DNA from: Phaeodactylum tricornutum CCAP 1055/1
Taxonomy: Eukaryota > Bacillariophyta > Bacillariophyceae > Surirellales > Neidiaceae
Direction of reading: 5' to 3'
Length of the DNA: 64,000 nt
Assembly: GCF_000150955.2 (NCBI RefSeq)
Contig: NC_011679.1
Location: 310,001 to 374,000 of the forward strand
Shown: positions 1-10,729 of the stretch, piece after piece
Layout of the letters: each line of letters starts with the position of its first letter
How positions within the stretch are numbered: the stretch's first letter is position 1
The notes under the pieces: generated by a model
The model's input: only the letters and a program-made list of their open reading frames with translations
Databases searched by the model: none
Told to the model about the DNA's origin: nothing
Program-made: the position numbers and the translations under genes

Positions 1-2389
1 AACATTTACCTATACTGTTGCTCGATGGTCTGGTTTGAGAATTTCCCATGAGAATTGCTAAGTTGGAAAACAGAAAAGCCGTCACTGTCAACTACTTCCA
101 AACACGAAAATTCGGTCTGTTTTGGTGAGAGGACGACGCATCCATCATACTCGAATAATCCTTGTGAAAGGAAATTCATTTGGTCTAACAGTATGTTACA
201 AACTTACGAAGTGCGGCTGCTTCCTTGGATTTAGCGGAGCTGCATCTTGACCATCATTTATTTCTCGTATACACGCTTCAATGTCATCGGATAGTATGCA
301 GTACCCTTACCATGGTATCGCAAAGGAACATTTTGACAGTGTATCCATCTCACACCGACTTTTCCACGGACAACTCATTTCTTGCGGCTTTGTGTCATGG
401 AATCGACAGATTGCTGATTCGCTACTAACAGCGCGAGCTGTTGGCAAATGACTACTTACTACTTGGAAAGATGAGCAGCGTCGAATTGTATAGCCAGCGC
501 ATCTTGATCACCACGCAAACGTTGTCATCCCAAAGCTCTCCTAGCAATGGAATTGCGAGGGAAAGCTTAGGATATTTGTCGGTACTTTAGGATACGGCGC
601 CTGAATCTGTAGAGGCTCACTATAGAGAGAAAATGGTAGACTGTTGTCGTTCTGTGGCCGAAACAACGAGGGTTTTTTGCAGGGTCAGGACCTGTCTCTA
701 GTACCCGATCAGAATCCAGAATTTTTTCACGCTCAGAAGAGATCACCAGATGTAGGGACTGCTTGTTCCGAATGCTTGAAGACGATCAGCCATGGAGAGC
801 GGACATTGTCTTTCAAATGTTTCATCCGGAATACATGCAAGGGGGTGCCGGGGATGGGACTGCAGCAGCCCACCAGTTTTGGTGTTCAGTGCAGGTACAT
901 GCGATAGCATCAACGCTCGCTGCGGGAGGGGAGCATTGGAGGGAACTGTGATATGGTAAATCGCACCCGTTAAGGACTCAGCGATTGATGCAAATAGTTG
1001 AGCTCGTCGATGAAGCTCCACTGCGATAGCTGCCACAATTTGAGTTAGATAGGTTTCGTCCATCCGATTTTGCGTTGCAATGATGGAGATTGGACAAGAG
1101 AAGAGCATTGGATAGCGTCTGTCATGTTTGGAATTGCGATACCAATCTCAAGAAGAGCTGGTAATTTTCACACGTCGGATTTGTCAATTCTCGGCAGCAC
1201 CAGCCATTGCCTCCGACAGCAACCAGGCTGCAGTTTTGTCCGGAACATTGCTGGGTTGCTGGATCTGTTGTTAAATCAACAGTTGTATTTGGCTACCATC
1301 AGCTGCATTGTATATTGTAGCAGTAGTGACTGCTGCCGCTGCAAAAGTCGACTTTCCTCCCTTGTGAATTACACTGGCAGACGCGGATCAGCTCATTGGG
1401 AAAGGAAAGCTGTAAGCGCCTTGGACATGTCTTGCCTGTGGCTAAATTCATCAGGCATGCTGTACTACTAGACTGCTTGTTTAGACGCCCAGATATAAGC
1501 AATAATTGAGAACATCTATGAGAAAGACCGCGGGATTAGGAGAGCGTCCTAGCCACCAAAATTTGGTAAATTTTAAACGCTCAGCAGTCTTACTGACAAT
1601 CGGACTGCACGTTTCAGCATTTCGTGCATGATTGGTTTTGCCCGCTTTTAACGACCGCGGTCAGATGTGGGTCAGCATCGGCAAGCTGGCTCACCAGCAC
1701 CAACCGCATCATCTCTGTTACTTCTTTCCTGACAGTCTGAATATATCGAAGACAGATATGGATTGATGGACAATTTGTAGACGGTATATGCTAAAACCAC
1801 GAAGTGATTAAAAGTAAAGCAGCTTTGGTGTTATTTTCTTCTATAGGCAGTTATTAGATCAAGGCTGTCTTGCCTGATTGCTCCTGTTTCTAAAACAATT
1901 CATGCAACAAGCACATGTAAGTGAATGTCTTCGAGAAGGCTATAAATATTCATGATACTTCTGATGTGAACGGGGCATAAACATTTAGGGTGAGGAGATT
2001 TTGGTTTTCTATATTATCGAATCACAAAAACACTGACGTACCTCAACGACGTGTTACCAAAGAATCCGATCGACTTCATGCTAGTGACCCATAGTTTCTC
2101 CTGCTATTTTCCATTTGATAGCTCACACTAACTTTAAGCATAAGGAACGGGAACTTTCGCTCACTCTCAAGCATAAACTTATGATGTCGAGCTTGAACTT
2201 TACGAATTATTGTACGGCTCGAGTTCCGGCTTCGGGATTGACTGTGAACAAATTCCAGAAACTTGGGACATGCAGACGTCAAATTTGGCGGTCTATCGGG
2301 AAAAGATAGATGATTTTATTCAGTACCTGCGGCAAACACATTTTCCAGCTATCCTTGTGAACGCCAAGTTCCTGGCGCAGTCCAGTCCG
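1..2389. other. Region without a supported gene
   Basis: No reading frame here shows a recognisable domain. Only short frames on both strands are present, and they overlap each other. The best is a minus-strand ATG frame at 743-1108, listed separately. No terminal repeats, tRNA-like cloverleaf or transposase motif was seen. It is probably intergenic sequence plus the flank of a gene outside the window. Confidence 0.5.
743..1108 (-). CDS. Unassigned short ORF (121 aa)
   Basis: This frame starts with a true ATG at 1108 and codes for 121 residues with a mixed, protein-like composition. The middle is alanine and leucine rich (QIVAAIAVELHRRAQLF), and a proline-containing stretch (ITVPSNAPLPQRA) follows. 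I do not recognise a family. There is no signal peptide or membrane segment. Competing frames lie on the plus strand (644-907, 763-951), and no neighbouring exon could be joined with consistent phase. It may be a small gene, one exon of a larger gene, or chance. Confidence 0.2.
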   Translation of the reverse strand: MLFSCPISIIATQNRMDETYLTQIVAAIAVELHRRAQLFASIAESLTGAIYHITVPSNAPLPQRALMLSHVPALNTKTGGLLQSHPRHPLACIPDETFERQCPLSMADRLQAFGTSSPYIW

Positions 2390-4270
2390 CTACCGGTAAA
2401 TTTTTATCCCTGCCGGCACCTCATAAAGACCAAGCGCTCGACAACCATCAGCCCAGTATTTTTTCCCCCCACCCGCGGTATCACGCCGAACACGGAGGCT
2501 ACGGAGCCTTTCCTTAAGGGAGTCGGGAATGTGGTGACAAGATTCGCAAAGATGGCTGCTGGCCATGTTTTGTGCAGCCTGGTATACACCAGTCAACTTC
2601 GTCGGATAGTAAGTAGCACCCCTACCCCTTTGTCGGGAAGGAATAGCCATACAGTGAATACAGCGCAATCCGACTTGTCCAAGGAAGAGTTGCTTTTTCC
2701 GACCCTGAGTATTTGACTCAACGTCAACCTGCTCTGCTTCAAAAACTTCGAGTTGCCGACGAATAAGAATTTGGTAGTCGGAAAGCTGCTCTTCGTCGCA
2801 TGCAAGGGAAAGTGTAGTCCTTTTCGTGCGAGGTGCGGCCACCACATGGTCGTCGGTCGACGGAAAAACGGGAGTTAATCTCGCCGCTCTCGATGCTGCA
2901 CAGTTCACAGCTTCGAGCTGTGCCAACATAGATACAGCCACGCCGCCGTTCAAGTTTATTTGGTGGGAAACAAGGGTTGCCAAGAGCGAAGCAGAATTCA
3001 TGCTCATGACTTGGAGCGCTTGCGGATTCTGGATAGGGAGAGGCTGCTGCAACTGTGGAACCGTTGCTGCCATCTGTTGTAGCTCGCTCAAAACAATGTT
3101 CTGCGGTCCTGAGAATTGATCAAGCAGCTGACGAAGTTGAGAATGAGGAGATGCCGCAGAAGTGTGATTTGATTGCTCATGTTGCATTGTCGTTACGGAG
3201 GCGAGAAGAAGGTCCAAATGTTCAAGTTCAGAATTTCCACGCGTAGTGTTGGAAATGGAACAATTAACCGGGGATAGCAGTCTCATTTGTAGCATTTGAT
3301 CTCGAATGCTATTTGCGAATTGGGTGTTTGAAATTGCTGGTACGGACGGCAAGTTGCGCATCTCCAAGTTACTTGTTGGCAAGCTCGCGAAAGGAGTAGA
3401 AGAGTTCGAAGAAATCCTGTCCGATCGAGCTTGAATCAAGGCAAGAAGGTTTTCGACTGCAGTGTATGTTCTACTGGGAGCTTCGTTATCCATGTGAGAT
3501 ATATGAGTAGTAACGTTTGTATTGCAGTTTCTCAAAGCATCCATGTTTGTCAAATTTCTATGGGAATCCATGGTGCATAGAGCGGCAAGCAGATCTCTCA
3601 TTTGGGCTTGGTGCAGCAACAGCGATGCCGCCGATTCCATGCGATTGCCATTATCACTGCAATTATGCAATAACGATGAGGATGTAGTCGCGAATACTGA
3701 TCCACTAGCGAACGGTGACTGACTGCTTGATTCTTCTGAATTCTGGTCACCGCTTTCACTGAAACTTGTTTGAGACCGGCTTAACGAACGTAACACTACA
3801 TCGGACAATTCTCCATGAGTACTCAACCCTGAGGATGTCATGCGACTCCTGTCTCGAGCTACTCCGTCCTCAACTGGCAAAAGTCTAGCTCTTGTATTTC
3901 GACGCGCAAGAGCTTCGGCCTCGGCTGTTGGGACTTCATTCTGATAGGGTCTTTTCATAGTAAGACTGCCGACAGCGTTTCCTTCCTTACTACCTGTGCT
4001 GTCAGGGTCTTCCATCCTTATTGGACTGCTCATTTCTGCTCCTGATAAGGGTTCGCCACAATCTATATGATCGAGTGGTCCAGATTTCAAGTTTTGAAAA
4101 AGAAAGTGGTAAGAAACACTCTACGTTCGCAAGGCGCCGGCCAGCACTTCGCAGCAAACCAGCATACCTGGAAGGTCAGCATTGGACATATCAAGGCCAC
4201 TAGCGTTTTCATGTTCGGCGACCCGTCCGGTTTCGCTAGTTTCTCCCTTGTCTCCCTTCTCTGCGTTCAT
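2390..4270 (-). CDS. Nuclear protein with diatom-type Cys/His C-terminal domain
   Basis: Two exons, 4270-4168 and 4062-2390, are joined across a 105-nt intron (4167-4063; donor GTATGC, acceptor ATATAG, phase 1), giving 591 aa. The start is the ATG at 4270; the second exon alone would start at 4033. The first 450 residues are low complexity (Ser, Asn, Gln) with an early basic patch, as in a transcriptional or RNA-linked regulator. The last ~135 residues are compact: CIHC, then GRGATYYPTKLTGVYQAA, then HLCESCHH, suggesting a Zn site of two Cys pairs. I recall this C-terminal block from many diatom proteins of unknown function, but could not search. The Cys/His pattern and splice phase are seen; nuclear location is inferred. 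Confidence 0.75.
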
Positions 4271-5099
4271 GGTCGCCAGTAGCCTTCGGAGAATTGTGTT
4301 TGCTGCGACTTCCGGCTGTTGGTTCCGCAAAGTGGAGTAGGAGATTCCACGAGGTAGAATGATACGCCACGAAATCGAATAGCCCTCGTCGGCGCGCAGA
4401 AAAGGCAATCGTTAATTTTCGGACTCGACGAAAACAATGCACGAAGCAGACAACAACTAAAGAAAGTACTCTAAGCCTATTTATATTTTACAGAAGCATC
4501 CTAAATACTAGAGTGTCACAGAAGCACTTTTCATATTACTTGAATCTCGAGGAGGGCTATTGGTTTCATTCGATATTTCTTACCTATAAACAACTTCGTC
4601 TGACAGTGAGTTCTCGCCTTTCGCAAAATACTTCGGATCCCTTTCTACATGGGAACGAGCTCACTTCATCCAACTTCGATTACTAATGCGTAAGCTTTTT
4701 GATTGTATTCCAAGCCGTGATTGTCTCACTTCTCATCTAGTTTGACTACGTTCCGAAGAATCACAATCCAATTAGAAGTGCTGCTCCTGGCTCGTTCAAC
4801 TATAAGGTGCGTCAAATTCCATAGTGGCCGTGCAAGGGATTGAATTTCGGAACACTTTCATGCCTGATAGCAAAGTGGAAGACTAACTGGCAACTTCTAA
4901 AAACTCGCAATTTCTTGGTCAATTTACTGCCAGACAAGGGCTGTGTTACGGTGCTTCTTGTGGTTTGTTATCTGGTGCATCTACGCTGTGATCATCCGGG
5001 CATGTGAATGGCTACGTATTGCAAGATTGACACATCATTTATACTCAAGTTCCTAAAATGAGTTCTGCTCCACTAATAGAAAAGTCTCGTAGAGATTGT
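4271..5099. other. Intergenic region, 0.8 kb
   Basis: Lies between the start of the minus-strand gene ending at 2390 and the stop of the GRAM-VASt gene. It should hold the promoter of the first and the terminator of the second. No coding frame, repeat or RNA gene was recognised. Confidence 0.5.
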
Positions 5100-6700
5100 C
5101 TATTGCTCCAGTATTAGAAGATTTAATTGCGCCTGCAGCTCCAACACGATTCGGTGCATCGAAGCTAGTTGTACTATAACAGCGACAAGCCCGAAACCAA
5201 CAATGAAAACGGCGACTAGCATCAAAACACGAAACGAGTATTTGATATCCTTCAGCACATTAATCGCTGCACTTTCAAAAACTGAAATACTTGTATAGGC
5301 CATAGCTGCTGGTATTGTGCGCGTCGGTTCGTTTTCCTGAAACACGTTCTTCAGCATCTTAACATATCCTGACAGCCACTGCTTAGTCTCTTTGTGAATC
5401 GATTTCTGAATGAATGTTTTGAGCACGGTCCGTTTCGTAAATTGAATTTTATACCAAGTCGACAACCTTACCCGTTCGCTGTCGAGACTTTCAATTATCC
5501 ACCGGTCTTGCACAAAGAAGGAATCGGCAGCTGGAACCCCCCCGACATTTGTCCAATTTTCCAACACAATACCGAGCTTCGGAAAGCGCCTTATTCGTTG
5601 CTTTCGCGATGTCTTCGCAGCGGATGGCCCGACGCCTAGTGTAGTTTTGACAGGATGCGAAAATGTAATAGTGCGAGACCAGGCTCCGTCACAATCAGCA
5701 TCCCACCCAGCACACTGCACATCTTTGTCCTTGACGTGATCGCGCTGATAGCGATCTAGCGAATGCTCAGCGTTATCAGCCAAGAAGAACTCGTAAAATT
5801 GTTCTAAAGAGCACGATACTTCGACGGCCTGCAAGTCAGCCGAGGTGTGAGATAGCAATAAGACCACTTCCATTCCGATGTGTCAGAAAAGCGTACCTCA
5901 ATTCCTTTCTCTTGGAGACCTGGATGTGCTTTCGCGGCCTCCCAGGTTTCCGCATTCGACTTATTTTTTTGGCATTCGATCGATCCAATTGGGAGTGGTG
6001 TATCTTGTTCGGTCGAATGCAAAGGATTTATCCCCGGTATCCGAACAATAGAATCGGATACGGATCGGCGACGATTTGAATGGCATATGGGTGGTGGCGG
6101 AGAACCGAAAGAGGCCGGAAGCGTTGACGAAATTGTTTGTCGGAGAACTGACGCTGAAGGAATTCGAGGGGCCGTTTTTGTATTGCTTGGCTGTAGTGCT
6201 TCCTCGGGGGGTTCGGGGTGATTCAACGTTGATCGTAGCGGTGGTTCCGAATGATGCTCTCGGCGAAGCTGCTTTTGCTCTAGACTCTGTAAGGCTTTGA
6301 TAAGATGCAGTACCTGTTCACGATTGTTGAATGACTTGAAAATGTAGGTCTCGTTGTCCACCGTCCGAATCGAAATACTGGTTGTTTTAAATAAACGAAT
6401 ATCTTCGACTTCTTTCAACAACAAACAGAGTCTCCGCTCAAACCCTAATAAATTAGTATAGAACAAAATAGCGTTGCTCGTAGCGTACAAACGTCCCCGG
6501 ATACGATTGTTGGTGCAGTAAAAGTCTCCCCAACAGGACCCCACACTACGCCCAAAATGGGTAAGAACTGTATGGGACGACTCAACTAAGGCCGCGTTTA
6601 CCCGAATTTGATGGTCTCTCGTGTCCAAGTCAATCGAGAGCGGTTCGTCATCAAATTGCTGATTGCACGCTACCGCAAAGGATTCTTCAACCGTAATCAT
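5100..6700 (-). CDS. GRAM-VASt domain membrane protein (sterol/lipid transfer-like)
   Basis: Exons 6700-5897 and 5828-5100 flank a 68-nt intron (GTACGC...TTGCAG, phase 0), giving 510 aa from the ATG at 6700. Residues ~55-140 form a GRAM domain (RIRGRLYATSNAILFYTNLL). A low-complexity Ser/Pro linker follows. Residues ~271-429 match a VASt domain (CSLEQFYEFFLADNAEHSLD, then FSHPVKTTLGVGPSAAKT). One transmembrane helix is at ~468-490, near the C-terminus. This order is that of the Lam/Aster/VAD1 family, which moves sterol between membranes at ER contact sites, so an ER-anchored lipid-transfer role is inferred. The neighbour at 7092 is divergent. A paralogue lies at 14960-16915. Confidence 0.88.
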
Positions 6701-7091
6701 AGTCGGTAAAACAGTTGTTGATGGCGGAAAAGAATGCCGTCTTCCTGTTTAATGATCTGAGACGAACGTTGCCAAAAAAACATGATTCCTCTACGAAGCA
6801 AACTATGAAGAAGCGATGTGACGATACGTTACTGGAACAAGGTCGGGGTCCGTCTAATTACACGGCTACGAAATCGAAGCGACACATATACGACATATCA
6901 TTGTAAATTTGGGTATTTGTGTTGTTGATGTCACACACATGAACTGCAACAAGTAAATTTTACGTCGCCCATGTCGCTTTCACAAGTCGAGCACCAATTG
7001 ATAATCCTTGTCACTCGTCAAGTTACATTTTGTTACCATTGATGAGTTGATGAAACGCACAGCCAGCCCTGCATTTTCATTAACCATCAAG
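6701..7091. promoter_or_regulatory. Divergent promoter gap
   Basis: About 390 bp separate the start codons of the GRAM-VASt gene (minus) and the plastid helical-repeat gene (plus), so both promoters must lie here. I could not assign specific elements. An in-frame upstream ATG at 7050 could extend the plus-strand gene. Confidence 0.45.
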
Positions 7092-8490
7092 ATGTCGAGC
7101 TATCCAGCCCCTACACTACTAAGATATGCTGCTGTACCGGTGTCTTTTGTGTTGTTTTTATTATTGTGGCAACAAGACAGAACAAATGCCGCCTTTCACC
7201 TTGTTTCAAGTGGTCACCGGAGGCACTATCAGCAGGCAACGATGACAAAGCTGACCAGTGATTCACCCAGTGCGAATGCGGGTCCAACACCGCCCGCACT
7301 CTGTGCTCCTAATGTACAACGGAAAATGCAATTGCGACGAAAACCTCGGAATCGTAGACCGAAATATTATTGGGTCGATTCCAGGAATTTAAGACGCGAG
7401 ATTGCCCATTTCTGGAGAGATGCTGGAGTCAGGGTGGAAAGAACGGATCCCATTCTGATTCCATCTGAAACGTTACTGATGCACTACCAGCGACACGACA
7501 TTCGAGCAGCTATCGCATCGAATGGGGGGAGAAAAGAAATAGCTCAAACGCTGAATTGCGCTGTTAGGATCATGCCCGGGCGCTGGAGTGACGCAATGAA
7601 CGAATCCCTGCCCGAGCTTCTACAGCTCATCGACCTTGATAAGACTCTTTCTTCCGAAAAACCACCGTTCGCGTCATTCAAACCGACGCGAGACGGAAGT
7701 TTATGGATGCATCAAAGCAATCGGCGGCCAAAAGGATATTGGAGCATGCAAACGATTGTTCAGCACTTGTGGGTACATGAAGGCTTTTATGAGATGTATG
7801 ATTCACTCTAATTGCCTCATTGATTTTTTTGCTGTTGTATACATCAGGTACGAGTACACTGATCAATGTCGTCGAGATCTGGGTCGTCCTGCGGTATGGA
7901 TGCCCCGCCCCAGCGAGCTGGCCGCTAATGGATATGGCGATTTGAAACAAGCCATGGTACGGTTCGGAGGAAGCAATCGGATAGAACGATTGGCAGGCAT
8001 GGTGACACATCGCGATTGGTATTATTTCGAAGGTCAGCTGGAGCTCTTGCTATTGTTGAAAGGCTACATAGATGAATATGGCGACCGTAATTACGAGAAG
8101 TTTCCAATTGTGTCAGCTATTCAAAACCATGGGTACGAGAAGTTGTACGCCTTGATTCAATACTACGGCGGGCGAAAGTTTTTGGCAGCTCGTTTGGGTA
8201 TGAGCTACAGCACCAAAGAGTCCAAACACAAGACACAAGACCTACACGCCGACATGTGTTGGGGGCCGTTTGACCTGGATTTCGGAATTCGTTTGTTGGA
8301 ATATATTCGCAATGATCATATGCACAGATCTCCACCTATGAAGAACCCTGCACTTAGCATGCCGTCGAACGGAAAACTTCTAAGTTCCGGTGCAGAAGGA
8401 GAGCTGCTGGATAAAAGTATTCAAGAATTTGGCGGTTACGAGAACGTGGCCAGGCGACTGGGACTCGCCTTTTTCGAGTCGACATCGTAG
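7092..8490 (+). CDS. Plastid-targeted helical-repeat protein (GG-x-A-x-L repeats)
   Basis: Exons 7092-7795 and 7848-8490 surround a 52-nt intron (GTATGA...ACATCAG); the codon at the junction becomes ATG, and the product is 448 aa. I chose the ATG at 7092 because it gives a compact signal peptide (RYAAVPVSFVLFLLLW) followed by TNAAFHL, an ASAFAP-like plastid import site; an in-frame ATG at 7050 is possible. The mature part has recurring motifs: NGGRKEIAQTL, FGGSNRIERLAG, YGGRKFLAARLG and FGGYENVARRLG. These resemble short helical repeats seen in plastid proteins of plants and algae, whose job I cannot name with confidence. A Lys/Arg-rich region precedes them, so nucleic-acid binding is possible but inferred. 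Confidence 0.78.
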
Positions 8491-9010
8491 CTGTTCTACC
8501 AAATTTTTCAGAAACACTGTGCTACGAATTTTCTGAAAAGCGCGATGGCAAGGCAAGCATCAACCTTGAGGGGAATATCTGAAAGGATCTCTTAGAACGA
8601 CGACTATCCAGGTTGACCATTCAACCTCCGGAGCTGGATAGTCTAGAGCTGCACGTATGTCGATACTGAATACTATGCTTTTTTTTTTCGACGAACATAA
8701 TTGTACTTCTCAACAGAATTTCAATTAGGGCTAGGGCAACATGATCAGCGCACCAGTTCCGACCAAACTATATGTCACAGCAGATGCTCTAGAGAATTCT
8801 CTGATACACATGTTCTTCCCATCTGCAGCTGTGCCCGTGCCGATTGGCGACCGACAATGGTTATCCAAATATTTCACACTTCCGACGGCGGCCTCGACCA
8901 TCTCCAGATGATACGGTGAGTGTTTGAAGGAACCGCACGGGAGCACTGGGAACAGAGACGAATCTGCGAAAGTTCCGATAAGGACAAACCGCGGTATATC
9001 TCAAGTCACC
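8491..9010. other. Leader region of the exonuclease gene
   Basis: This 520-bp gap runs from the helical-repeat stop to the ATG chosen for the exonuclease. It holds an open ATG frame at 8741-8911 (56 codons plus stop; MISAPVPTKLYVTADALENS at its start) followed at once by a GTGAGT sequence at 8916. It could be an upstream ORF or part of a spliced leader. No family was recognised for it. Confidence 0.35.
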
Positions 9011-10453
9011 ATGCCACCGAGCATTGATCGATCTCTCCATTGGATCGGCACGTGGACTCTTAGCGCGCATATTCTCCCTCTAAAGAGACGCCGCGGTCTC
9101 TCCACAATTTTCATTTTCATCGTTTTAAGCTGCTGCAAAATTCAGTTGCAATCCTTGGCAAAGGCCTACACGGGAAACGGCAAGCCTAGTCGGAAACGTT
9201 TGATTCCTCCCACTAAGCGTGAACCTCGCTATTTCGCGCAGGAGGCGTTGCTTCCGGGCTTAGCAAATCTCGATGAGCTACAACCTGAATTTGTGGTACC
9301 AGGGCTACCCGTTCTGTACACGAATGATCCCAAGAGAGTCTCGGACTGGCTTGGCGACCACGTCGGGCCAAATGGAGGCACGTTAGGTTTTGATGTTGAG
9401 GTAAGCGAACCAAGTCAGCCCACAAAATATCCTCGACGGCGGTTTCTTTGATTCTTGTAGAGGAGCCAAGCTGCTGAGTTTGTATGCATGGAGAGACGAG
9501 GAGAAGCAATGATTTCTTACCAGCTACACTGCAGGGGTTTAGTCGCCCATTCCCCGTGCCAGAAAATCGTATACTTGCCTTAAAAGGCAGGACTGAGCTT
9601 CTCTTTCCTTCACGCATGCTATTGCCCGCTGACGTGTCGTGGTAATACGATACGAATATGTGTCTTACAGGTTGTCTTTTTTTTGGTTTAGTCGGTACCT
9701 GAGATTCCGCATATCCTACGAAAAGCAACATTCCGAGGACCTGCCCTTGTGCAACTTGCTACACCAAACGCAAGCCTCGTCATTCAACTCGCGCGAAACA
9801 ATGGTCGCCACAGTCGAGCATGCATCCCAATACTCGAAGCCGTGCTGGCCGATGAACATATCATCAAAGCTGGTGTTCAAGTCGATTTGGATATGCTTGA
9901 GCTTCATCAGAAATGGCATACTATTGAAGCTCGCAGCCGCCTTGATCTTGGGGGACTTCTCATTTGTGAAGACGACGCAAATCGCCGTCCTGGCCTGAAG
10001 CGCCTCGCCGAAAGCGTTCTTGGCGTAAATCTACCAAAGAGCAAGAGTTTGGCTAAGAGCAACTGGAGCCAGGTACCATTGAGCCCCGCTCAAATAGCCT
10101 ATAGTGCACGGGATGCCTGGGCGGGGGCTGCAATAGTGGAAGAGTTGGTCCGCCTGGATCCCATTATTTTCGAAAGAGTGTCTTTAGTCGAGCGCCTGCG
10201 CTCGCAACGGCCTATAGCCGAGCTATCGGTGCGTTTGAATAAGCGGAGAGAGGCAAAGAGTCTCCTTTCGTCGTTATTGGCACCATACTCGTTCCAGAAA
10301 GGATCACAAGTATCAGTTGACGAGCTTCCGCCTTGGAAGCAAAAGACGGTCAAGAATCTGAGGCAACAGGTACGCGAGAACAAGTGGGACGCGATGGAGG
10401 TATTCGACTTTGAGCCACTACGATTCATAAACGGATTTAATAGCACCCTATAA
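9011..10453 (+). CDS. DEDDy-type 3'-5' exonuclease (RNase D / WRN-exo-like)
   Basis: Exons 9011-9400 and 9692-10453 are separated by a 291-nt intron (GTAAGC...GGTTTAG, phase 0), giving 383 aa. An earlier AG at 9669-9670 would bring an immediate stop, so the second AG is used. Motif I is LGFDVE, just before the intron. Motif II is KAGVQVDLDML. Motif III is YSARDAWAG, with the Tyr and Asp of the DEDDy class. The two-metal exonuclease fold trims RNA or DNA 3' ends. The N-terminus is basic with a hydrophobic stretch (LSTIFIFIVLSCC), so organelle targeting or a membrane anchor is possible. Single-gene transcription is inferred from the gaps on both sides. Confidence 0.85.
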
Positions 10454-10729
10454 TTTCTTTTTGTAATGTCCAGCACGTTTTTTGCTACAGAGGTTGTGTT
10501 ACAGGGCATTGCAAGTTGAACACCGCTCACAGTAAATAGCTATGTTGCATCAACGGCAGCGCTTCGACTGGGAAAAATTACAGTAGAGTTGTTCCACTAT
10601 GTAAATCTACATCATTGCTTTTACGACAGGCACACGACATCATTTTGTTGTTGCCAGCAATTATGTCGATTTTCACCAGGGAAAGATCCAAATACACCGT
10701 CTTATTTTTGCCAGAAGGAAAGAATTGCC

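Noticed and set aside
1-2389. Possible decayed mobile element in the gene-poor left end
   Set aside because: No terminal repeats, target duplications or transposase/polymerase motifs were seen.
9213-9731. 172-codon minus-strand frame over the exonuclease intron
   Set aside because: It overlaps exon 1 and the intron of a gene with all three exonuclease motifs, and has no recognisable domain.
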